9,204 bases of DNA from Bacilli bacterium (GCA_900763245.1 CAAFJQ010000007.1:1-9204), one strand, 5' to 3'; counted from the stretch's first letter, positions 1 through 5,900 are shown. Numbers and translations: made by a program. The notes: generated by a model not told the origin, from the sequence alone.

Positions 1-32
1 GTTACTTTCTCCCCCAAAGGGGTTAAGGTAAC
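1..32. repeat. Hairpin-forming inverted repeat at the left edge
   Basis: Arms at 1-14 and 19-32 pair at 12 of 14 positions (one of them a G-T wobble, plus two adjacent mismatches) around a 4-nt CAAA loop. The outer part is GTTAC/GTAAC and the inner part CCCC/GGGG. No T-run follows on the + strand, so it does not look like a standard terminator for a gene entering from the left. It lies in the stretch that does not match the downstream Nudix gene. Its function is unknown; it could be a transposon or repeat end, or a by-product of the sequence junction. Confidence 0.4.
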
Positions 33-37
33 GCCGT

Positions 38-403
38 TTGTGTGCGTATTCAGTTTTTAACACATTCCCTGTCTATCCGCTGTCCGCAAAACCATTGATT
101 TTATTAGCTTTTTGCCGCTATCGCTATCACACCTCATTATTGAATAGTCCTGAATTATTCATGGTTTTATCTGGAGAAAAAGAGGCCTTTCGTTATCCAA
201 ACGGTGACGTAACCTATTATGTAGATCTCATCTTCTATGATAAAATAAAAGATAGTGAGAAAATCAATCCTCACGATCAAGAATCTGATCATATCGCGTT
301 TTATAGCCTGGATTCTCTTCCTGATGAAAGAGAGCTTCTAAGGGGAACAAAACAGATTTTAGACAAATTCATAAAGAAAGACTTCAAAATTGTTGTCGAC
401 TAG
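38..403 (+). pseudogene. 5'-truncated Nudix hydrolase (C-terminal part only)
   Basis: The C-terminal 85 or so residues of this frame read like the second half of a Nudix (MutT-like) hydrolase: a strand ending in SPELF, then SGEKEAFRYPNGD, a hydrophobic strand VTYYVDLIF, and a late acidic stretch leading to FYSLDSLPDE. In the family these follow the Nudix box (GX5EX7REUXEEXGU), which carries the catalytic glutamates. That box is absent: residues 1-32 (nt 38-133) have no resemblance to it, and no other frame in 1-140 supplies it. The only frame-extending start is a TTG at 38 without a ribosome binding site; the next in-frame ATG (161) also has none. I therefore read it as a broken gene whose 5' half was replaced by foreign sequence, either in the genome or through a misassembly near the contig end. 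An intact relative would hydrolyse a nucleoside diphosphate derivative. The frame ends 15 nt before the next gene. Confidence 0.6.
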
Positions 404-409
404 AAAGGA
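403..409 (+). promoter_or_regulatory. Ribosome binding site of the MazG-like gene
   Basis: GAAAGGA starts at the last base of the Nudix fragment's stop codon (TAG) and lies 9 nt before the ATG at 419. It fixes that start and suggests the MazG-like gene was once read as the second gene behind an intact Nudix gene. Confidence 0.7.
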
Positions 410-418
410 CAAATCACA

Positions 419-769
419 ATGGACGAGAAAATCAATTTCAATCAGTATCAGAAAGAAGCATTTGACCTGATCAGCGAAGATGGCAGAAAAGACATGGTTC
501 TCAATGGTGTTTTAGGCTTAGCCGGAGAAAGCGGTGAATGCTGCGACATCGTCAAAAAGAACCGTTTCCAGGGTCATGAACTGAATAAAGAGCATTTGAT
601 CGAAGAGCTTGGCGATGTCATGTGGTATATCGCAGAAACCGCTTCTGGATTAGGTGTCACATTAGAAGAAGTCGCTCAGTATAACTTAGACAAGCTCCAC
701 AAGAGATATCACGGAAATCATTTCAATAAGGAAGACAGCATCCACAGAAATGAAGAAAAGAAAGACTGA
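419..769 (+). CDS. MazG-like nucleotide pyrophosphohydrolase
   Basis: A 116-residue protein of the all-alpha NTP pyrophosphohydrolase (MazG-like) superfamily, cytosolic enzymes that cleave a (d)NTP or modified nucleotide to the monophosphate and pyrophosphate using Mg2+. The family's two acidic metal-binding motifs are visible: GESGE at 36-40 (E37, E40) and EELGDVMWY at 62-70 (E62/E63, D66). The later KLHKRY (92-97) and FNKEDSIHR (102-110) also fit the C-terminal helix and tail of short MazG-like proteins. The length suits a single-domain member, about half the size of two-domain E. coli MazG. The start is set by GAAAGGA 9 nt upstream. It sits between a Nudix remnant and a small membrane protein; a Nudix plus MazG-like pair would fit nucleotide-pool cleaning, but that is inference and the substrate cannot be read from the sequence. 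Confidence 0.88.
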   Translation: MDEKINFNQYQKEAFDLISEDGRKDMVLNGVLGLAGESGECCDIVKKNRFQGHELNKEHLIEELGDVMWYIAETASGLGVTLEEVAQYNLDKLHKRYHGNHFNKEDSIHRNEEKKD

Positions 770-771
770 GG
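768..771 (+). promoter_or_regulatory. Ribosome binding site overlapping the upstream stop codon
   Basis: GAGG begins at the last two bases of the TGA stop of the MazG-like gene and lies 9 nt before the ATG at 781. This points to co-translation of the two genes. Confidence 0.55.
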
Positions 772-780
772 TTTAAGTCT

Positions 781-1293
781 ATGAAGTGGTGGGTTTATGC
801 AATTATCATCGTCGGTGTCCTCGCTTTCTATCTTCTCTCCGCGCTTATTGTCCGACTTTTGATGAACGAAGCCAAAAAGAAAGCTGTCATCGAATACGAA
901 AAAGTCATTCCATATGAAAAAGCGAGAATGGATGAAATCAACAATGCGATCAAAACAATGCAGGATGACGGAAGATTCCTGCCGAAGAACATGATCGAAT
1001 GTCTTGAGACAATCAACAAATCATTCGATGCTGTTCCTGTCGATGTCTCTTCTGTCAAAAATCAGAACGACTTCATGATTCTCTATATCAGAAAGTACCT
1101 GAAAGAAAAAAGAATCGCCGAGAAATACAAGAGCATCGATGAGAAACTGGAGTCTCTGCTTTTCCTTGACCCCTCGTCAAAAAAATCCCCTTATTCCGTC
1201 TATAACAAGAAAGCAGGCCGCTACAATGCCTATTTAGGCATGGGATTCTTTAACCTCTTCCGCGGAAGCAACACATCCATGCCGATTTTGTAG
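781..1293 (+). CDS. Small membrane-anchored protein, possibly LemA-like
   Basis: A 170-residue protein with one clear membrane segment at about residues 4-28 (from WWVYAIIIVG), followed by a mostly charged, helix-prone domain rich in Lys and Glu. No lipobox or signal cleavage site is evident, so it is likely anchored by its N-terminus. The C-terminal stretch YNKKAGRYNAYLG followed by FFNLF (residues 141-160) faintly recalls the end of LemA-family proteins, where YN-x3-RxYN repeats precede a hydrophobic FP..L segment; the size and single N-terminal helix also fit. The family's N-terminal signature (R-x-D-L-I-P-N-L) is not clearly present, so the assignment is weak and the function is unknown. 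It lies 11 nt behind the MazG-like gene and is probably co-transcribed with it. Confidence 0.75.
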   Translation: MKWWVYAIIIVGVLAFYLLSALIVRLLMNEAKKKAVIEYEKVIPYEKARMDEINNAIKTMQDDGRFLPKNMIECLETINKSFDAVPVDVSSVKNQNDFMILYIRKYLKEKRIAEKYKSIDEKLESLLFLDPSSKKSPYSVYNKKAGRYNAYLGMGFFNLFRGSNTSMPIL

Positions 1294-1312
1294 AAAAAGA
1301 AAAACAAAAAAC

Positions 1313-1318
1313 TATAAT
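1313..1318 (+). promoter_or_regulatory. Candidate -10 element for the transaldolase gene
   Basis: A consensus TATAAT lies 22 nt before the transaldolase ATG. The upstream -35 is poor: TTGTAG at 1288-1293 with a 19-nt spacer is the best I find. Transcription would start near 1325, leaving a very short leader that begins at the ribosome binding site. It may add to read-through from the genes upstream, as no terminator separates them. Confidence 0.35.
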
Positions 1319-1324
1319 ATTCAG

Positions 1325-1331
1325 TAAGGAG
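1325..1331 (+). promoter_or_regulatory. Strong ribosome binding site of the transaldolase gene
   Basis: TAAGGAG lies 9 nt before the ATG at 1341. This near-perfect anti-SD match supports the chosen start and suggests high expression. Confidence 0.75.
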
Positions 1332-1340
1332 ATATACAAA

Positions 1341-2000
1341 ATGGTTTTATTTATCGACACAGCAAACATTGAAGAAATCAAGGAAGCTGCCACATGGGGC
1401 TTTGTCAAAGGCGTCACGACAAATCCCTCTTTGATTGCAAGAGAAGGTCTGACACAAAAAGATGTCATCACTCAGATCACCAAATTGATCGATGGTCCTA
1501 TTTCCGCTGAAGTCACTGCCGAAGATTTTGAAGGCATGATGAAGCAGGCTAAAGAGCTTTACGCAATCGATCCGAAGCATATCGTCATCAAACTGCCGAT
1601 GACCATGGCTGGTCTTCAGGCATGCAAGGCACTTTATGAAGAACACATCCCTACCAATGTCACGCTTTGCTTCTCATCTGCTCAGGCTCTTCTCGCCATG
1701 GAGAATCATGCAACCTATGTTTCGCCTTTCTTAGGAAGATTGGATGACAACGGCTGGGACAGCGTTCAGCTCATCAAGGACATTGTCACTCTCAAGAAGA
1801 ATTTCGGATATGACACCAAGATTATTTCCGCTTCTATCCGTTCCAAAGCACATGTTGAAAACTGCGCATTGGAAGGTTCCGATATCGCAACAGTCCCTTA
1901 TAAGGTTCTGAAATCTCTCATTCAGCATCCTTTGACTGACAAAGGATTGGATTCCTTCAGAAAAGATGCTCAGAAGACTGCAAGCTTGGAAAATAAGTAA
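1341..2000 (+). CDS. tal: Transaldolase (TalC/FSA-like small subfamily)
   Basis: A 219-residue class I aldolase-fold enzyme of the small transaldolase/fructose-6-phosphate aldolase family. Transaldolase moves a dihydroxyacetone unit between sugar phosphates in the non-oxidative pentose phosphate pathway, in the cytosol. Visible family motifs are FIDTANIEEI (4-13), GVTTNPSL (24-31), the Schiff-base lysine K84 in IVIKLPMT, NVTLCFS (106-112), SPFLGRLDD (128-136) and a GSDIATVP motif near the end. Two positions separate transaldolases from true fructose-6-phosphate aldolases: the residue after the conserved Ala in SAEV is Glu (E57), where FSA has Gln, and SPF has Phe (F130), where FSA has Tyr. 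Both are transaldolase-type, so I prefer transaldolase; the family is often mislabelled. Its length matches this subfamily, which typically forms decamers. A strong terminator follows directly. Confidence 0.92.
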   Translation: MVLFIDTANIEEIKEAATWGFVKGVTTNPSLIAREGLTQKDVITQITKLIDGPISAEVTAEDFEGMMKQAKELYAIDPKHIVIKLPMTMAGLQACKALYEEHIPTNVTLCFSSAQALLAMENHATYVSPFLGRLDDNGWDSVQLIKDIVTLKKNFGYDTKIISASIRSKAHVENCALEGSDIATVPYKVLKSLIQHPLTDKGLDSFRKDAQKTASLENK

Positions 2001-2012
2001 ATCATATCAACA

Positions 2013-2052
2013 AAAAAATGACACTCCTGAACAATGCGGAGTGTCATTTTTT
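2013..2052. terminator. Bidirectional rho-independent terminator
   Basis: A perfect 15-bp stem (arms 2013-2027 and 2038-2052; core TGACACTCC/GGAGTGTCA) encloses a 10-nt loop and is flanked by A on the left and T on the right, giving a U-tail in either direction. It lies between the stop of the + strand transaldolase gene (2000) and the stop of the - strand nucleotidase gene (2063), so it ends both converging transcripts. Confidence 0.93.
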
Positions 2053-2062
2053 GTTAGTCAAT

Positions 2063-3571
2063 TTAACGATAATCGGCAGCGTTGAAGACCTTGTTTTCAG
2101 AGGACTGAAGATAATCGATCATGATATCCAAGATAAACGGCTTTTCGTCTCTTAAGTCATACTGAGGAGCATCGCCGAAGCAGCGTTTGCCATAGTAACC
2201 TTCAGAGACATAGTCGATTGTGACAACATCATAAGTTTTGCTGCTGTCAAAGGCTTGATCAGTCTCTCTCATATAAGCATAGAACTTAGATGAATAGGAG
2301 CCGTTGATTGTTCCTAAAAGGCCACCGACCTTCGATCCGCTGATATTCTTGATAATCTTGACCTTGTTTTCAAAGGGTTCGACCTTAAAGAGTTTTTCTC
2401 TTGTCAGAGAGCCTGAAGAAAGGTTGGCACGGATACCGGCATTGTTATGAAGAGCAATCAATTCATTCTTTCCTTTGAATCCATAGTTGATGGCCTGTTT
2501 GAGCATGATTTCAGGAACGAATTTATTGAGTTCGTATCCCCTTCTGAAATCACCTTGCAACTGACAGATTTCTTCAGAGCCGTTATAGCGTTTATCGGAT
2601 TCTTCGATTCTTGAAACAATGGTCTGATTCAATAAGGAAGCATCAATATTATAATAACTGGAGAATGCTTTGACATAAGAATGTTCAACTGCTTTCTTCG
2701 TGGGAAGAGAGAAAGACATCTTAGCATATCCTCTTGAATTGCAGCCTCCCTGAACAAACGGAATTTTATTTGATCCGGCTTCTCCGGATTCAAAGTAATG
2801 GGTATGAGCGCCGAAAATGCCTTGAATCTGAGTGGTATCTAATGTGCTTGCAATCGAATTGATATATCCGTTTTCGTTCTTGTAGGAATCGTGTGTGGCA
2901 AGAAGAATCAGATCACAGTTTTCTCCGGTAAGATAATTTACCTCATCTTTAATGATACTTGTTCTGCTATCAAAGGAATAACCAGCCAAAGAGGAAGCAG
3001 CTATCGAGCTTTCCTCACCGGCTCCCATGGCGCCGATAATGCCGATTTTAGCACCAGCTTTTTCGATGATGGTATGATTATCGGAAAGCTCGTCTGTGTG
3101 TCTGCCATTGGGGTCTTTGATATTGCAGGCCAAGAAAGGAAACGGAGACTGTTCTCTAAGAGTCTTGATGTTATCGATTCCCCAATCGAACTCATGATTA
3201 CCTAAGACCATTGCTTCTACGCCCATCTCGCCAAGAAGCTCATCAGTGATGGTTCTTTCCTTATAAGAAAGATAACCGCCTTGCCAGGAATCACCGCAAG
3301 AAATGATGATACTGGTTTCAGGATTGTAGTCAACATCATTTTTAATCGCGTATTCCAACTTTGCCAAGCCAAGTTCTCCTTCATCAGGATTCTCCTTTAA
3401 AGAGCCGTGAAGGTCATTGATAGAGAAAACAGTGATAAGCTCAGGCTTGTTTGCAACATCCTGTTTATCAGTAGGCTTTCCGTTGGCGTTAGAGCCAAAA
3501 TTGATTTTCAGGTCACATCCGACTAAAGAGAGAAGGACAAGAGGAAGCAATAAAAGTTTATTCTTTTTCAT
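2063..3571 (-). CDS. Lipoprotein 5'-nucleotidase / metallophosphoesterase
   Basis: A 502-residue bimetal 5'-nucleotidase (UshA/YfkN-type family) that would remove phosphate from extracellular nucleotides to give nucleosides. Residues 1-19 form a lipoprotein signal: MKKNK, a Leu-rich core and a lipobox LVGC with C19 as the lipid anchor, so it acts on the outer face of the membrane. The N-terminal metallophosphoesterase domain shows NDLHG (D53, H55), CGDSWQGG (D94), GNHEFDWG (124-131, N125, H126), the metal-binding H227 in ATHD and GAHTH (254-258). The C-terminal nucleotidase domain shows NNAGIRANL (376-384), VEPFENKV (397-404) and YDVVTIDYVSEG (447-458). The frame stays open a further 62 codons upstream, but those overlap the preceding gene; the signal peptide fixes the start at 3571. 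Its ATG overlaps the upstream TGA (ATGA). The only good SD-like AAAGGA is 18 nt away, so it probably relies on coupling. The substrate could also be 2',3'-cyclic nucleotides or another phosphoester. Confidence 0.92.
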   Translation of the reverse strand: MKKNKLLLLPLVLLSLVGCDLKINFGSNANGKPTDKQDVANKPELITVFSINDLHGSLKENPDEGELGLAKLEYAIKNDVDYNPETSIIISCGDSWQGGYLSYKERTITDELLGEMGVEAMVLGNHEFDWGIDNIKTLREQSPFPFLACNIKDPNGRHTDELSDNHTIIEKAGAKIGIIGAMGAGEESSIAASSLAGYSFDSRTSIIKDEVNYLTGENCDLILLATHDSYKNENGYINSIASTLDTTQIQGIFGAHTHYFESGEAGSNKIPFVQGGCNSRGYAKMSFSLPTKKAVEHSYVKAFSSYYNIDASLLNQTIVSRIEESDKRYNGSEEICQLQGDFRRGYELNKFVPEIMLKQAINYGFKGKNELIALHNNAGIRANLSSGSLTREKLFKVEPFENKVKIIKNISGSKVGGLLGTINGSYSSKFYAYMRETDQAFDSSKTYDVVTIDYVSEGYYGKRCFGDAPQYDLRDEKPFILDIMIDYLQSSENKVFNAADYR

Positions 3572-4347
3572 AATATGAATTTCAGATTTTCCTTTCTGTT
3601 GAACATGCAATATCCGTTCAAGTTGTACACGTTTTCTCGATTGTAGACGAATGGTTGGCCCAAAGTATCCACAAACAATCCGCCGGCTTCCCGAACTAAG
3701 AGATCTGGTGCACAGACATCCCATTCCTTTGTCATCTTTGTATATCGGATACAGCAATCGGCTTTTCCTTCAGCAATTGCAACTGCCTTAGTAGAAGCAC
3801 CAAGAGGAACAACTTTATCAATAACATGATGATTTGCTTTTATAATATTTTCTTCTTCTAAAGAAGAATGTGTCTTGGATGTCAGAAAAACAAGATGATC
3901 TAATCTATCAGATACTTGCAAGGCAAGAGATTCATTTCCGTCTAAGAAATAGGAACCTTTGTTCTTTACCGCATAATAGATTCTGTTCTGTGCTGGTATT
4001 GCGATGACCGAACAGACAGGTTCACGATCGACAACTAGTGCGATATTGACACCGAAGGAATCATCGCGCTCAACAAAATCGCTGGTTCCATCAAGCGGAT
4101 CGATTACAAACATTTTTCGTTTTTCCAGCCTTGATCTGTCATCATAATCTTCCTCGCTCAGCCATCCAATATCAGAGAAAGGTGATAAAGTCTCTCTGAT
4201 GATTTTGTTGGATGCAATGTCTGCATCGGTCACAGGTGACTGGTCGCTTTTAATCGTTACATTGAAATCTTTTTTATAAATCTTCATGATTTCTTCACTG
4301 GCTTTTCTGCCAGCGAGAATCATTGCATTCAGTTCTTTTTCAAACAT
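3568..4347 (-). CDS. CysQ-like 3'(2'),5'-bisphosphate nucleotidase (inositol monophosphatase fold)
   Basis: A 259-residue Mg2+-dependent phosphatase of the inositol monophosphatase/CysQ superfamily. Metal-site motifs are all present: SPVTDAD (37-43), the EE pair at 65-66, IDPLDGTSDF (82-91, D83 and D86) and EWDVCAPDLLVREAGG (208-223, D210). The form DPLDGT followed by an acidic/aromatic pair and the placement of WDVCAP resemble CysQ, which hydrolyses pAp (3'-phosphoadenosine 5'-phosphate) to AMP; inositol phosphate or a sugar bisphosphate remain possible substrates, as these subfamilies are hard to separate by eye. Length is normal and no signal peptide is seen, so it is cytosolic. Its ATG shares one base with the upstream stop (TAATG), and its own stop overlaps the next start (ATGA), so it is the middle gene of a translationally coupled trio. 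Lying next to an NrnA-type enzyme, which can also cleave pAp, supports the pAp reading. Confidence 0.85.
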   Translation of the reverse strand: MFEKELNAMILAGRKASEEIMKIYKKDFNVTIKSDQSPVTDADIASNKIIRETLSPFSDIGWLSEEDYDDRSRLEKRKMFVIDPLDGTSDFVERDDSFGVNIALVVDREPVCSVIAIPAQNRIYYAVKNKGSYFLDGNESLALQVSDRLDHLVFLTSKTHSSLEEENIIKANHHVIDKVVPLGASTKAVAIAEGKADCCIRYTKMTKEWDVCAPDLLVREAGGLFVDTLGQPFVYNRENVYNLNGYCMFNRKENLKFIL

Positions 4348-5294
4348 TAGATGCTCTCAGTATGATTCAAAGCGTCAATGACTTCCTGTACTCTGTCGAA
4401 AGTCTCAAGCTTGCATCCGGAAGCTGCCAAATGACCGCCGCCATTGAACTGAGCAGCGACTTTCTGAACATTGTATTTTCCGTTGGAACGAAGTTCGACA
4501 CGGATTGTTCCATCATCCTGTTCAGTGAAGAAAGCCCACATCGGATGATCATCGAGCATAGAAAGAAGGTTGACTTTTCCGCCTGCATCATTCTGGGTGA
4601 GTCCTAATGCCTGATAAGTCTTCTTATCCATGCAGCAGTAGGTGACTAAGCCATCAAACTTAAAGTTCTGATAAATGACAGAGCGATATTTCAGATCGAT
4701 AGAAGACTGACGATATAAAGCGTTATACATAGATCTGTAATCGATGCCATAGCTGACAAGTTTGGAAGCGACTTCAAGCGTCTCCGGTTCAGCATCGTAC
4801 TGGAATCTTCCACTGTCTGTGACTAATCCCATATAGAGATATTTGGCGCATTCAGCACTGGGAATCTTGCCATAACGGAGAAGAAGACATTTTGCGATGA
4901 TGAAGGTAGCAGAAGGAGCTTTTTCATCTCTTACAATCGCAAAAGGAACATCATATTGCTTCATATGATGATCGATACAAACAATCTTCGGAGCTTTGAG
5001 GATTCTCTGATCTTCAACTCTTTCCAAATCAGACAGGTCGACCATGAGAGCCAAAGAATTTTCGATGACTTCATCAGATATATCATCGCTTTCTTCCGTG
5101 ACAGGAAGATAGGCGGGGTGTGTTCCGACAGCGTAGACCTTTTTAGTCGGGAACAGTGTTTTCAGAGCATGTTTCATGCCTAAGACAGAGCCGACACAGT
5201 CGCCATCGGGATTCTTGTGTCCGAAAATGACAATGCTGTCTGCCTTTTCAAGTTCAGAGAACACCTGTTCTCTTTCGTCATCGTAATAATTCAT
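4347..5294 (-). CDS. nrnA: DHH phosphoesterase, NrnA-like nanoRNase / pAp phosphatase
   Basis: A 315-residue DHH-DHHA1 phosphoesterase. In Bacillota, NrnA degrades 2-5 nt RNAs (and pGpG) to mononucleotides and removes the 3' phosphate of pAp. All DHH motifs are visible: GHKNPDGDCVGS (25-36, H26, D30, D32), the metal Asp in VDLSD (D86), IDHH (107-110) and VTDSGRFQY (158-166, D160). The C-terminal DHHA1 substrate-binding domain carries the NGGGHLAASGC motif (284-294). Length is typical of NrnA, and no membrane segment is present, unlike GdpP. The start at 5294 is supported by AGAAAGGA 8 nt upstream. It is the first gene after the rpoE terminator and leads the trio with the CysQ-like and 5'-nucleotidase genes. 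I saw no strong promoter in the 68-nt gap, so it may depend partly on read-through. Confidence 0.9.
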   Translation of the reverse strand: MNYYDDEREQVFSELEKADSIVIFGHKNPDGDCVGSVLGMKHALKTLFPTKKVYAVGTHPAYLPVTEESDDISDEVIENSLALMVDLSDLERVEDQRILKAPKIVCIDHHMKQYDVPFAIVRDEKAPSATFIIAKCLLLRYGKIPSAECAKYLYMGLVTDSGRFQYDAEPETLEVASKLVSYGIDYRSMYNALYRQSSIDLKYRSVIYQNFKFDGLVTYCCMDKKTYQALGLTQNDAGGKVNLLSMLDDHPMWAFFTEQDDGTIRVELRSNGKYNVQKVAAQFNGGGHLAASGCKLETFDRVQEVIDALNHTESI

Positions 5295-5302
5295 GTTGGT
5301 TA

Positions 5303-5310
5303 TCCTTTCT
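5303..5310 (-). promoter_or_regulatory. Ribosome binding site of the nrnA-like gene
   Basis: On the minus strand AGAAAGGA lies 8 nt before the ATG at 5294, directly after the terminator hairpin's T-run, confirming this start codon. Confidence 0.7.
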
Positions 5311-5315
5311 GAAAC

Positions 5316-5345
5316 AAAAAGCCCTTTGATTTTTTCAGGGGGCTT
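5316..5345 (-). terminator. Terminator downstream of rpoE
   Basis: On the minus strand arms at 5345-5335 and 5329-5319 pair (AAGCCC/GGGCTT, two mismatches, then TGA/TCA) around a 5-nt A loop and run into a short T-stretch ending at 5316. It follows the rpoE stop by about 17 nt. The T-run is only five bases, two of them in the stem, so termination may be partial and let some transcripts continue into the nrnA-like gene. Confidence 0.75.
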
Positions 5346-5362
5346 AATACTAACAAATGAAA

Positions 5363-5797
5363 TCAGTTGTTTTCGTCGTTATCGTCATCCATGCCGCTCT
5401 CAACGGTATCATCTTCTTCGTAGTTGTTTTCTTCTTTCTCTTCATCATAAGAATCGGACTCGTCTTCATCATCTTCATCCGTATTCTCATCTTTCTTTTC
5501 ATCATCTTCTTCGAACTCATCGATGGAATAGACCTTATTCATATCGATGTGAACATTCTTATAAAGTTCATGTTCTCTTAATGTCCAGGTATTGTTCTCT
5601 TTGATGACGAAACGTCCATCCAATGTCAGATCGGTATAGAAGCGGGAAACCAATTTCATGAATTCTTCTTCAGTCATTCCGATTCTGTCACAGATTTCAG
5701 AACAGAGCTGTAAGAACGGTTTGGGTTCTTTGTTTCCGCTGTTGTAATCCTCGCTGAGAATCTCATATGCGACATTGACTAATGATTTATCTACCAT
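5363..5797 (-). CDS. rpoE: RNA polymerase delta subunit
   Basis: A 144-residue delta subunit, the Bacillota-specific accessory subunit of RNA polymerase that speeds RNAP recycling and raises promoter selectivity and sensitivity to the initiating NTP. Residues 1-92 form the HARE-HTH-type globular domain, with VDKSLVNVAYEILSED at the start, FLQLCSEICDRIGMTEEEFM in the middle, and FYTDLTLDGRFV followed by NTWTLRE, the typical strand before the tail. Residues 93-144 are almost entirely Asp and Glu with a few Ser, Asn, Lys and Tyr, which is the disordered acidic tail that defines the family. The frame continues upstream to a TTG at 5818, but that would swallow the ribosome binding site AAAGGAG, so the ATG at 5797 is the true start. 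Size and layout are normal for the family. It has its own promoter region upstream and a terminator downstream, and is probably expressed separately from argS. Confidence 0.95.
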   Translation of the reverse strand: MVDKSLVNVAYEILSEDYNSGNKEPKPFLQLCSEICDRIGMTEEEFMKLVSRFYTDLTLDGRFVIKENNTWTLREHELYKNVHIDMNKVYSIDEFEEDDEKKDENTDEDDEDESDSYDEEKEENNYEEDDTVESGMDDDNDENN

Positions 5798-5806
5798 AAG
5801 TGTATT

Positions 5807-5813
5807 CTCCTTT
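5807..5813 (-). promoter_or_regulatory. Ribosome binding site that decides the rpoE start
   Basis: AAAGGAG on the minus strand with a 9-nt spacer to the ATG at 5797. A longer reading frame from TTG at 5818 would contain this site, which argues against that start. Confidence 0.85.
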
Positions 5814-5841
5814 ATCAAATCAAGATATAATTCAAGGTTAG

Positions 5842-5877
5842 CTTTAAAAGTATACTATTAAAGTGCACCGAAAGAAA
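5842..5877 (-). promoter_or_regulatory. Likely rpoE promoter overlapping a 22-bp near-palindrome
   Basis: On the minus strand a TATACT -10 lies at 5854-5849 with a weak TTTCTT -35 at 5877-5872 (17-nt spacer), predicting a start near 5842 and a leader of about 45 nt. The -10 sits in the centre of a near-perfect palindrome at 5842-5863 (half-sites CTTTAA and TTAAAG around AGTATACT, one mismatched pair). The symmetry also places a TATACT on the plus strand. It could be an operator for a dimeric regulator or just an AT-rich chance palindrome. Confidence 0.5.
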
Positions 5878-5900
5878 CCAATTTTTGAAAAAAATCAATG

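Noticed and set aside
3572..3757. 62-codon upstream extension of the nucleotidase reading frame
   Set aside because: It lies inside the CysQ-like gene, and the signal peptide with lipobox starts at 3571, so the extension would bury a secretion signal.
5428..5520. Low-complexity CATC/TTC tracts that look like a simple-sequence repeat
   Set aside because: They are explained by the acidic Asp/Glu tail of the delta subunit and are not regular enough for a tandem repeat or CRISPR.
5357..5604. Plus-strand frames coding very hydrophobic, Phe/Ile-rich peptides, suggesting a small membrane protein
   Set aside because: They are the reverse complement of the Asp/Glu-rich tail of rpoE (GAA/GAT codons read as TTC/ATC). 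They have no ribosome binding site and no independent support.
5798..5818. TTG start giving rpoE seven extra residues
   Set aside because: The extra codons contain the AAAGGAG ribosome binding site for the ATG at 5797, which also matches the usual N-terminus of the family.
5878..5900. Possible argS terminator in the AT-rich gap after the stop codon
   Set aside because: The only pairing is a 4-bp TTGA/TCAA stem with a T loop. It is too weak to call.
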